DNA of 64,000 nt from Paragonimus westermani. Taxonomy: Eukaryota > Platyhelminthes > Trematoda > Plagiorchiida > Troglotrematidae. Location of the stretch: assembly GCA_008508345.1 (NCBI GenBank), contig QNGE01003304.1, forward strand, positions 13,607-77,606, in the 5' to 3' direction. Every line of letters starts with the position of its first letter. Position 1 is the first letter of the stretch. Positions 32,851 to 42,354 of the stretch are shown here, piece by piece. The position numbers were made by a program, and so were the translations under genes. The notes under the pieces are model-generated. The model was not told the DNA's origin and made no database searches. It saw only the letters and a program-made list of their open reading frames with translations.

Positions 32851-35800
32851 ACCTGTCTAAGAACGTTATCTTTGAAAACGGACCTAATAACATCTGACGA
32901 AACACCCTCTGTGTTGTGTGATGTTACGTCACGCACCTCTCAAGCCGATTAAAACTACCGAGTTCAGCATAGATGTTGTACTTTTGGGATTGACCACGAA
33001 AAAAGAAATATGCCTACAGTAAATACCTATAGGTTTCAATATACATGCCCGTTGGTAACAGCCAAATCATCCTGGTACGCCCTTACCCCATACTTTTTGA
33101 TAGCTTGTGTGTCTGTGTTGTAAACCACCATGCAAAAACTGAGCATGTTAAAAATTTTGGAAAACAAAAAAGCTCAACCTGTTTGTCTCATGACTGCATC
33201 CTTGAACCCCAGGTGGCCCCAATTGATTCGCCCAGATGGAGTAAACCAGCTGAATTGAAGCACTTCCCAACGCTGGTCCGCCAATTTTCAGAATTTTACC
33301 CGACGGCGTTTCCACTGTACAGTCGTCCGTTTGCTGTTTGCAACTTTGTCGAATCAGAGACAAGGAAAATTAAAGGTTTTGCGACCTAATGCTACAGGCC
33401 TTTCACAGCCACTAAATCAGTGGTATCAGGACTTTTTAATATACTGCCAAAGTGCTTGCGCCAGACTCTTGTAATGTCCTCTATTTGGATGCATCGAGAG
33501 CCGGTGTTTGTATCAATCATTGCTACGGTAGACTGAACAGATGAACCAGAAGCCGCCTCAAGCGAGTCACAGAACTGCTCGCGTTATCGATGACCGGTAA
33601 AACTTTGTCTCAGTGTTAGATCGGCAGTGTCTGCGCTGACAACACCGTAATCAACACCATTAAAATTTGATTATTTTTCAACGCGTGATGTTCCGTTCAA
33701 ACGTGACTGGTTCTGCATGTTTTGCTTATTGCAGCAGATGACTCACTTATATTTTACGCCCATTGTCCATGCATCGTAACCGATGAGACCCGTCGAAATG
33801 TGTTTGCAGAACACACTTTACGTGATTTTGCTTGCGTGTTTTGAATTTACCCGGGGACACATCTGCTTTGATGGACATTTGTGGGATTTGGGGAGAGAAC
33901 GCAATTTTACGTGCTAAATGAGAAATTATGGAATGATGATGTGGCCTGTAACAAATAATGTGATATGTTGTTTTTCGAATGTCTTCATGCGATAACACAT
34001 ATAACGCTGGCAGTGAGTTGTTATGTTATATCGTGAGAGTCGGGTGGCCAGCAGCTATTTCTAGAGTGATTACTACGGAATTTTGCTCCATACAACTGAC
34101 GATCTAACCGAAATTCCCGGTTCACAACACACAAAACTTGGTGAGTGATTTACATGAAGGGTATTAGGCACGGTGGAGCAACACAAAAGCTAGCTCGAGG
34201 TCATAATGCGATTTATAAATTGGCGTTTTTCTTTCAGGCAGCCTACCGAACAAACAGTCCAGCAGAAATATAGTGCTGTTGTCACCATGTCTGGCAAAAG
34301 TTAATCGGACTTGTAGCACACCAATATAAAATTGTTGGTCGGAAGCGTATAAAACAAGAGATGCAAGTCATAAGATCCGTTAATCCCGTAACTGCTGGGG
34401 ATGTTGCGAAAAGTAGCTTTCCGTCCTGTCTATCTTTGAATCTGTATGTAGTATCACTCGTGAACAGCTTGTAAATCAAATCAACATAACTTTTTTCGTC
34501 TGTTTCCGTCTCATTTCGTTTGTCTAATTTCTCACCACCGTTTACTCTGCTAACGTAAACAGGTTACAGTTTAGCGTCTACGTGCACTAAATCAACGTTT
34601 CTAGGTGTACAGAGAAAGTGCCAGACGCGGATTAAGGATAGGAAAAGTTCAGGGAGACTAAACATATACGAAAATTACAGTAGGTCTCAGCCACTGCTAA
34701 ACGACACCGATACGCGAAGGCATCTAGCGAGGTTAAAAATCCCGTCGTCGAACGCGCGAGCAGGCCGGTGTGTGTGACGCCACAGACCGATAAACAAACG
34801 CGATCACGTGCCGAAAGTGGACGGTAGGCGGAAATTCCAACGTTCCTGTGTACGATGCGGACTAGAATTTTGGGACGAATTTTACTTACGGTACGAGGAT
34901 TATTTCCAATTCACCACAGCGATTCTGTTTAGACGACTGCTCCATTTCCATCTGTCGCTCTCCTTAAACGTGTTGACTAGAAAATAGAAAAAACCCAGCT
35001 AGCATTGTCCGCGGTTATCCACCTCGTTATTCCGTTCTTTAGCTGGAATGCAGTATTGTTATAACACAATGTAATGTAACTTTTATCCGTAGTTTTACAC
35101 ACACTCATTCTTACATTTGGCTATCGTTGTATGTCTTGTTCGAACTGACGAATACAAGCTGTGTAACCACCGAAGTTTCGGCTGTCCACAAATAACCTCC
35201 TGTAAAACCATACAAAGTGTTGCCTGTCCCGATTACTTGAATACAGGCTTCCGGCACGATCGGAGTTGTAACGCGTAACTCACATGATTAAGTGATATCT
35301 GTGCGTACAGATCTACTGGCGACTAATTCCCTGATTAATCCTTTGGAAACTTCTCTGGCTTTCGCGGAAGCATATTGATTTCTCTCAACTGCTTGGATGT
35401 TGAACACCCACTAAAAATGATTGTACCATCGATTCAAACAAACCGCAAGGTCAGTTAATGCATTATGTAGCTCGATTTGCTCCGGTTGAGTTCACGTTCC
35501 AAGCCTACGTTTTGTAATTCGTTTTCGTACATCTTGTGCACACCCTGTGTTAGCTTCATCCGCACATTTGTTTGAAAGCATCGGAAACACTTTTTACTTT
35601 GATTGGTTACAAAGTAAGATGGAAGTTTCTGCGCATCCCCTCCGGTTTCTCTTTGAGAGAATTCTGACTGTTGAGTTAATTCCACGGTGGAATTTCCATT
35701 TTCGCACACCTGCCGAATTGTCATCCTACGCCATGTATGGGATCATTTATTCGACGTCGTCTGAACATGCGCTCCGGCGCTGTCCTTCTTTTGCATGTAG

Positions 35801-37354
35801 TAACCTCTTCAACCCAGCGGACCATGAGTAGCCAGCGAGTCATTTTATTCTATCTATATGTTCTGTTTTATTTTTACACGTATTTTTCATTCATTCTTTT
35901 CATCACAAGTTTTCCTTGGCGTCGTCATACTTCGTCGTTTCTATCGTTTTGATTGATTAGGTCAGTACACATCATAATCGTCTGAAAAGTGCGTTCGCTT
36001 TATGGGGTAATATGTGGTTATCGTGAAGTCCAGCTTTGCAAAATCCTGGCAGATCATCATCACTAATTTCTTGTAGCGTTAAGCAACCTAATATCCGGCG
36101 TTTTCCAAGGATATTGAGCAGTTTAGTTCTTTTCCTAGTCCAATACATAAGTATCCGAGTCAGATATTCAAAGAAGCGGAATTACACTCCCCCATCTGAA
36201 AAGAACTTGAGCTTTTGTCAGGTGTAACAAAAGGATGTAGCCGAAATCTCGAGTTGAAAACACTGACAGGTTGGAATTCGTTATTCTTCCCCTATTTCTT
36301 TTCTCCCTATATTTTTCAGTTAAATCCTGATCGGCACAAACTTTCTCAAATCAAACCTGGCAACGATTTCCCATTCGGAACCGTGACGTGCTGCTCACAT
36401 TTTTCAATGCTTTGCGTGTTACTTTGATTCAGATAATGCTGTCAAGTTCGCTCCACACCTCTGACTTACGTCAGTACTTGTGTCCCCCGGAGAAAGACTA
36501 TCAGTTCGTTAGCGTTATTGGATGTTTCTGTCCTACATAGCTAATCCACTTCCTTAACGTTATTTACTCATATGCGTTACCAAAATTCCGGTTAAAATAA
36601 CTTCTGTATTTACCAGTGTTGACCTGAAACACAGCAAGTTGTAAGCAGTTCATTCACTTTCTTCAGCCACGAACGTTGAAATAACTATACACAATTACCT
36701 CGTTGTCTGTCCCTTACTCGCTCCTTGCTGTGGCGGCAGGTACTGGGCACTTCTTCACAACTTTACTTTACCCGTCCACCGAACGAGCTAGCTGCCGTTG
36801 GCACAGACGTGGTTCGCCACACCAGCATGTAGGACCCACCGGTCTTCCATTGACCATGAAGGTTAACACCAGACAAATTGCGCATCCCGTCGGATTGAAG
36901 TACAGCACATGATAGTCCATGGGCACCTCGTGTACACACGGCGCCGAATGAAACGGGAGGCTACCGTGGGCTGAAGAACGCCAATGTTCCAGACGAGCAT
37001 TTGTGTCACATGTTCACAATTTGAACACCATTATCTCAGGTGGAACAGCATTTGTCAAGGTCGGCCTCCCCGTGTTTACGTCCACATACAGGTGACATTG
37101 GATGATATACCCGAAGAGGCTAGAGCCACTTCGCTTAGTTTACTCACAATTTCGCCCGTACATTCTGGTGTCAAAAGGCGTGCAGCTGCTCTACCGTTCG
37201 CTCAGTGAGGACACCGGGATTACTTCTTTCCCATATACAACTGAATAACATCATCGTGAAGAGCAGTTCTCCTGAATAGCACATTCTGTACCTACGGATG
37301 CTGTACTGAAGTCTAACGCGATCTCACCATCAACGGCGCTAGATTCGAACTCAA
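32851..37354. other. 4.5 kb without recognisable genes
   Basis: Several open frames of 60-115 codons occur (for example 33,045-33,389 +, 35,455-35,724 -, 35,547-35,831 +, 36,703-36,912 +, 36,984-37,208 +). None shows a domain, signal or splice pattern that I can defend. It is the left flank of the intact Gypsy insertion. Confidence 0.35.
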
Positions 37355-37358
37355 TCGG
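37355..37358. repeat. Target site duplication TCGG (left)
   Basis: TCGG directly precedes the TG of the 5' LTR and recurs directly after the CA of the 3' LTR at 42,351-42,354. An A on both sides would allow ATCGG, but 4 bp fits the TG...CA LTR ends. Confidence 0.8.
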
Positions 37359-37738
37359 TGTAGTAGCATGTAGTGCGCCGCCATGTTGTTTTGCCACACA
37401 TACTCCCTTCCGCTTCCTTTCAGGTCCTCGAACACGTGGGTTGGCCGCGTCCGTGCAACGGGCTGAGGAAGGTGACCAACCAGAACCTGAGGTCGGCGGT
37501 CAGTGAGCGTGAGACCACGTCTGATTGGTGGGAACTCCCGGACCGTGGGGCCCTGTATATATATATGCACGAGGACACGTTGCTGATTGAACTCTCTCGG
37601 TATCTGAGTTGCATTAATACACGTTTCTTTTTGATTCGTGGTTTTTCCTATTCTGTGAAGTAGACCGATTTGTGCTCGATTGTTAACGTTAGACACTGTG
37701 TGCACTGTAACCTGTGTTGACCCAACTGGAATATTACA
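37359..37738 (+). repeat. 5' LTR (380 bp)
   Basis: Begins TGTAGTAGCATGTAG and ends GGAATATTACA. It carries a TATA-like run at 37,556-37,566 that would serve as promoter, and identical sequence lies at 41,970-42,350 apart from four differences. Confidence 0.95.
37556..37566 (+). promoter_or_regulatory. TATA-like element in the 5' LTR
   Basis: An eleven-base TATATATATAT run in the middle of a GC-richer LTR, conserved in the 3' LTR, placed where an LTR promoter is expected. The transcription start is not determined. Confidence 0.5.
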
Positions 37739-37742
37739 ATTT

Positions 37743-37760
37743 TGGCACCCACGGTGGGAC
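37743..37760 (+). promoter_or_regulatory. Primer binding site
   Basis: TGGCACCCACGGTGGGAC starts four bases after the 5' LTR. The TGG start pairs with the CCA end of a tRNA. I could not assign the tRNA by sight. Confidence 0.8.
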
Positions 37761-37773
37761 ACATTTCCGGATA

Positions 37774-40700
37774 ATGTTCAGTTCATCAGATACCGAAGAG
37801 ATGCCGAGACTTGTTCGAGCGGCTGAGAAACTGTGTGTTTCGGACAGCGGACATGCATTTCGTGTGCGACATGAGCATGGACTCCCAGCGCCAGAGAAAT
37901 ACACGATTGGAGAGGACTTCCATATTTGGGAAGCCCAGGTGCGCCGCTACGTGCGGCATTTTAACCCGGAACAGCAGGTGGACATCGTATTGAGTTTGAT
38001 TTCTCGTGAGGCTTACGGGAAGATCGTTGACTTTGATATTCCGGAGAATCTTGAGGACCTGTTTCACTTTCTGCGACGAAGGATTGCAGGTCTGCGCCCT
38101 GCGGTTGAATACCGGAAGAAATTTCATGAGCGACGCCAGCTTAGCACGGAAAGATTGATGGACTATATGCAACAATTGAGGAGACTCGCGAGGATGGCGT
38201 TTGTCGAAGAGACACAAGAGCAGAGAGAAGGCCGCATTCTGGAGAGGTTTCTCGAGGGAATTCGTCAACCGCAATGTCAGCGTGAATTTCTCATCCGCCC
38301 TCCCAAAACCTTGGCTAAGGCTGAGAAGCTGGCTGAGCTGTTAGACCAAGTGGAACATGTTGAGTCCGGGGATGAAAATTTTGCTTGTGTGACCCAGAGC
38401 ACCCCCGCTGACCGATTGCAGGGTCAGATAGTCCGCAAAAGCGCTTATGCAAGAGGCGGACATTGTACACAATGCCATCCGAAAGTGAAAGCGCCTAACT
38501 GGCAGAGATGTTTCACCTGTGGCCGGCATGGACACCTGGCGCGTGGGTGCCCGTTATCCGCCCGGAAGCGTACACATGCCGGTAAGTCTCCTGTATGCCA
38601 ATCGCGTATTCCTTTTGTTTCGAAATGTGAGGATAAAGATGTTGCATTATGTCCTGTTCTGAAAGCAAAAGTTGGCGGTCGTGACTTTGAATGTCTGTTA
38701 GATTCCGGGTCCGTATGCAGCCTGCTTGATAAGGAGACATACACCATCTGTCAGTTTGATGCAATAGCGGGGCCTGGCAGCCAGGTTCTAGCCGTGAACG
38801 GACAACCGTTACATATATTGGCGTGCGTTCGCGGGACAGTGCAGATAGGAAAGTGGACGTGTACACTGAATTTCTTCGTTGTTCCGAAGTTACCGTTTCA
38901 TGTCGTGCTGGGCAGTAACTATTTGATAACCATGCAATGTATCCTGGACCTACCTAACCTGGCCGTACAGGTATATGGCGAGCGTTTTCCGTTGGAACCT
39001 GTGTACAAAACACTGGCAGGTGTTGTGGAGGTCCGTACAGGACAGCATGTAACGAAGGGGGAAGTGCACGCTGAGTTCGAATGGCAGAAATTTAGGAGCA
39101 CCATCATCTCACACCTCCCAGCACACCTAGCACAGAGAGTACGGGATGTAATTGAAAAGCATCGGGCGATATTCTGGTGGGAAGGACAGCCGCCTGGACG
39201 CACTCACTTTGTGCGACACAGAATTGACACGGGGGAGGCACACCCGATCCGGCAAGCGGCTCGTCGCTTACCAGTCCATCTTCAGGGCCAGGTGGAACAA
39301 TTATTAACAGACATGTTAGAGAAAGGCATTATCCGGCCGTCAACATCTCCATGGGCGTCTCCGGTAGTATTAGTCAAGAAAAAGGATGGCTCCTTAAGAT
39401 TATGTGTTGACTATCGCCAGTTAAACGCGGTAACCAAAAAAGATTCGTTCCCACTACCACGTATCGATGACACTATCGATGCTCTTTCGGGCACCGAGTG
39501 GTTTAGTACCCTTGATTTGGCCTCTGGTTACTGGCAGGTGGAAGTGGAGCCCAGTGATCGCCTGAAAACCGCGTTTGTGGTACCCTCTGGTCTGTACGAG
39601 TTTGAAACCATGCCATTTGGATTGACGAATGCCCCGGCCACCTTTCAAAGATTAATGCAACAGGTGCTCGGAGACCTGATCCCGAAGCAGTGTCTGGTTT
39701 ATTTAGATGACGTCATTGTACACGGACGTACCGTTGATGAACATTTGCATAACCTATCCAACGTCCTTTCAAGACTAGCGGAGGCTGGACTGAAATTGAA
39801 TCCAGCCAAATGTTCGTTTATGCGGACCGAAGTAAAATATTTAGGACACGTCATCTCACAGTCCGGTGTGAGCTGTGATCCCGAAAAGGTGCGTAAGGTG
39901 AAAGAATGGCCAACTCCTGAGAGTGTTGAGGAAATTCGTAGTTTCCTTGGGTTGGCTTCTTATTATCGACGATTCGTTCCCCGTTTTTCTCACATAGCTA
40001 AACCTCTAACATTGTTGACGGAAAAGGGGCGAGTGTTCGAGTGGTCCGAAGATTGTCAACAGTCGTTCGATCGATTAAAAGATGCGTTATGCACTGCCCC
40101 CATTTTGGCACTCCCAGACACAAGAGCGGACGCGAAAATGTTTATCTTGGATACTGACGCCAGTGACGTCGCTATAGGGGCTGTACTATCTCAGTTAGAC
40201 AATAATGATAAAGAACATGTTATTGCCTATGGAAACCGAAACCTCAACAGAAGTGAAAGGAACTATTGTACCACTAGAAAGGAGATGCTCGCTCTAGTAC
40301 ATTTTATTAAACACTTCCGTCACTATCTCCTCGGAAGGCGTTTCTTGGTTCGAACGGACCACTCATCACTCCAATGGCTGCAGAATTTTAAGGACCCGGA
40401 GGGGCAAGTTGCACGTTGGCAAGAGTTTTTACAAGAGTACAACTTTGAATGTAAACACAGGCCTGGTCTGCGTCACCGAAATGCTGATGCATTATCTAGA
40501 AGACCGATTCGCGACCATGGCGATTGCCCCTCATGCACGAGGTACTCCATGGCGATCACCATCAGGCCAGAGGAGAATAATCGATGGGCTGCCATTCAAA
40601 GTAGCGATGCAGATCTACAAATCATATACAGACGAATAAAAGAGGGGGGGCCACGTCCGACCACCCAAGAGATGGCAGGAAGTAGTTGGGAGGCGCGTTG

Positions 40701-42117
40701 CCTGTGGTCGTTGTGGAACCATCTCTATATAGCCGATAATGTCCTTTATTATCAATATGGCCCGACATATGAAAGCCAAATTGTGGTCCCAGAATCGGCG
40801 GTTCGAAGTGTTTTGCAGGAACTGCATGAGAATTTGGGGCACGCGGGCCAGAACAAACTTGAAGAAGCCGCGAAACGACGTTTCTGGTGGCCCCACCAAC
40901 GAAGAGACGTCAAGGATGTGTGCAGTAGTTGTGGTCTGTGTGCACAAATTAAAAACCCCAAGAGACAACAATGCGCACCGTTACAGAGCATGCTGACGGG
41001 GTATCCGAATGAAATAGTAGAAGTTGACATCGTCGGGCCACTACCAGAGACCACCCGAGGGAATAGGTACATTCTCGTGATGGTAGATCATTTCACTAAA
41101 TGGTGTGAAGCGGTGCCAGTGCCACGAGCGGATGGCGGAACTACCGCCAAATTCATTTTCGACCACTGGATCTCGCGCTGGGGCGCCCCAACTCAATTGC
41201 ACACTGACAGAGGGTCAAATTTTGAGAGTACAATGATGCATGAACTGTGTAGAATACTGGGCATAAGGAAGACAAGGACGACCGCCTATCATCCGCAGGG
41301 TAATGGTGCTGTGGAGCGCGTCAACCGCACCCTGAAGTCCCTCTTGAAAGCGTTTGTGAGTTCAGAAAACACCCGCTCATGGGACGAAGCCGTATCTCAG
41401 TGCCTGCTCGCATACCGTGCTAGCGTCCACTCTTCTACCGCACAATCACCGCACTACCTGCTGACGGGAAGAGAGATGCGACTGCCGTCCGACTTGCTGG
41501 TACCCAGATTGTCGCCAGATAACCTATTAGCCTCAGACTATTGCGTTCAGCTACGTGACAAACTGGCGAAAGCATATGCGTTAGCACGGGAACACCTGCG
41601 GACGGCCCAAAGGAGACAGAAGGATTACTACGATAGAAAAGCATATGGAAGCCCCTTGAAGCCCGGCGATAAAGTTTGGTTGCGTGCAGAAGCCCCAGAA
41701 ACTGGAATTCCAAAAAAATTGTTTCATGAGTGGAAGGGGCCATACGTTGTGCACGACATCATTTCCGAATCCACCTGCACTATACGGGACGTTAACGACA
41801 ATGGGTCCGGACTCAGAGTGGTACATTTCAATCGTTTAAAGCCTGATACCACAGGACAGGATCGATCAACTAATTGCGAGGAGTTAGAAGTAGCTGGGGA
41901 GTGCACTGTACCGCCAGAGGGAGGGCAGTCCGGAGCACTGCGGCCAGTGCTCTCGACGGGGGGGAGTAGTGTAGTAGCATGTAGTGCGCCGCCATGTTGT
42001 TTTGCCACACATACTCCCTTCCGCTTCCTTTCAGGTCCTCGAACACGTGGGTTGGCCGCGTCCGTGCAACGGGCTGAGGAAGGTGACCAACCAGAACCTG
42101 AGGTCGGCGGTCAGTGA
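37774..42117 (+). CDS. Gag-Pol polyprotein of Ty3/Gypsy retrotransposon
   Basis: A single 1,447-residue frame. I choose ATG 37,774 (MFSSSDTEEM) because the earlier in-frame ATG at 37,714 lies inside the LTR. In order: a capsid-like region (FHIWEAQVRRYVRHFNPEQQ), a CCHC knuckle CFTCGRHGHLARGC (38,509-38,550), and aspartic protease LLDSGS (Asp codon 38,701). Reverse transcriptase follows, with LDLASGYWQV, MPFGLTNAPATF and YLDD at 39,700-39,711. RNase H has LDTDASD (40,147 on). Integrase has an HHCC zinc fold (40,825-40,932), catalytic Asp 41,026, Asp 41,206 and Glu 41,314 with 35 residues between the last two, then a GPY/F module (EWKGPY, about 41,728-41,745) and VVHFNRLKPD. Gag and Pol are fused without frameshift, and the last ~50 codons run into the 3' LTR. 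The pol order (RT, RNase H, integrase) defines Ty3/Gypsy. It would make virus-like particles and integrate cDNA. Confidence 0.95.
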   Translation: MFSSSDTEEMPRLVRAAEKLCVSDSGHAFRVRHEHGLPAPEKYTIGEDFHIWEAQVRRYVRHFNPEQQVDIVLSLISREAYGKIVDFDIPENLEDLFHFLRRRIAGLRPAVEYRKKFHERRQLSTERLMDYMQQLRRLARMAFVEETQEQREGRILERFLEGIRQPQCQREFLIRPPKTLAKAEKLAELLDQVEHVESGDENFACVTQSTPADRLQGQIVRKSAYARGGHCTQCHPKVKAPNWQRCFTCGRHGHLARGCPLSARKRTHAGKSPVCQSRIPFVSKCEDKDVALCPVLKAKVGGRDFECLLDSGSVCSLLDKETYTICQFDAIAGPGSQVLAVNGQPLHILACVRGTVQIGKWTCTLNFFVVPKLPFHVVLGSNYLITMQCILDLPNLAVQVYGERFPLEPVYKTLAGVVEVRTGQHVTKGEVHAEFEWQKFRSTIISHLPAHLAQRVRDVIEKHRAIFWWEGQPPGRTHFVRHRIDTGEAHPIRQAARRLPVHLQGQVEQLLTDMLEKGIIRPSTSPWASPVVLVKKKDGSLRLCVDYRQLNAVTKKDSFPLPRIDDTIDALSGTEWFSTLDLASGYWQVEVEPSDRLKTAFVVPSGLYEFETMPFGLTNAPATFQRLMQQVLGDLIPKQCLVYLDDVIVHGRTVDEHLHNLSNVLSRLAEAGLKLNPAKCSFMRTEVKYLGHVISQSGVSCDPEKVRKVKEWPTPESVEEIRSFLGLASYYRRFVPRFSHIAKPLTLLTEKGRVFEWSEDCQQSFDRLKDALCTAPILALPDTRADAKMFILDTDASDVAIGAVLSQLDNNDKEHVIAYGNRNLNRSERNYCTTRKEMLALVHFIKHFRHYLLGRRFLVRTDHSSLQWLQNFKDPEGQVARWQEFLQEYNFECKHRPGLRHRNADALSRRPIRDHGDCPSCTRYSMAITIRPEENNRWAAIQSSDADLQIIYRRIKEGGPRPTTQEMAGSSWEARCLWSLWNHLYIADNVLYYQYGPTYESQIVVPESAVRSVLQELHENLGHAGQNKLEEAAKRRFWWPHQRRDVKDVCSSCGLCAQIKNPKRQQCAPLQSMLTGYPNEIVEVDIVGPLPETTRGNRYILVMVDHFTKWCEAVPVPRADGGTTAKFIFDHWISRWGAPTQLHTDRGSNFESTMMHELCRILGIRKTRTTAYHPQGNGAVERVNRTLKSLLKAFVSSENTRSWDEAVSQCLLAYRASVHSSTAQSPHYLLTGREMRLPSDLLVPRLSPDNLLASDYCVQLRDKLAKAYALAREHLRTAQRRQKDYYDRKAYGSPLKPGDKVWLRAEAPETGIPKKLFHEWKGPYVVHDIISESTCTIRDVNDNGSGLRVVHFNRLKPDTTGQDRSTNCEELEVAGECTVPPEGGQSGALRPVLSTGGSSVVACSAPPCCFATHTPFRFLSGPRTRGLAASVQRAEEGDQPEPEVGGQ
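41956..41969 (+). promoter_or_regulatory. Polypurine tract
   Basis: A run of seven G residues followed by AGTAG directly abuts the 3' LTR, the expected primer site for plus-strand DNA synthesis. It lies inside the Gag-Pol coding frame. Confidence 0.8.
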
Positions 42118-42350
42118 GCGTGAGACCACGTCTGATTGGTGGGAACTCCCGGACCGTGGGGCCCCGTATATATATATGCACAAGGACACGTTGCTGATTG
42201 AACTCTCTCGGTATCTGAGTTGCGTTAATACACGTTTCTTTTTGATTCGTGGTTTTTCCTATTCTGTGAAGTAGACCGATTTGTGCTCGATTGTTAACGT
42301 TAGACACTGTGTGCACTGTAACCTGTGTTTGACCCAACTGGAATATTACA
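41970..42350 (+). repeat. 3' LTR (381 bp)
   Basis: Same ends as the 5' LTR. The Gag-Pol stop codon (42,115-42,117) falls 146 bases into it, so this LTR is both regulatory and coding. Confidence 0.95.
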
Positions 42351-42354
42351 TCGG
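42351..42354. repeat. Target site duplication TCGG (right)
   Basis: Matches 37,355-37,358. Confidence 0.8.

Larger units (their letters stand above)
37359..42350 (+). mobile_element. Intact Ty3/Gypsy LTR retrotransposon
   Basis: 4,992 bp from the first TG to the last CA, flanked by TCGG on both sides. The order is LTR, primer binding site, single Gag-Pol frame, polypurine tract, LTR. All expected cis signals and catalytic motifs are present, and the coding frame has no interruption. There is no envelope frame. The two LTRs differ by three substitutions (37,554/42,165, 37,571/42,182 and 37,613/42,224) and one T insertion near 42,330, under 1 percent divergence. Insertion is therefore recent compared with every other element in the window. 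Whether it is active cannot be read from the DNA. Confidence 0.95.

Noticed and set aside
37313..37762. 149-codon minus-strand frame over the 5' LTR (and its relative over the 3' LTR, 41,870-42,412)
   Set aside because: It is antisense to LTR sequence, has no motif, and repeats simply because the LTRs are identical.
37786..38866. Minus-strand frames opposite gag-pol
   Set aside because: Shadows of a strongly coding plus strand, with no independent signals.
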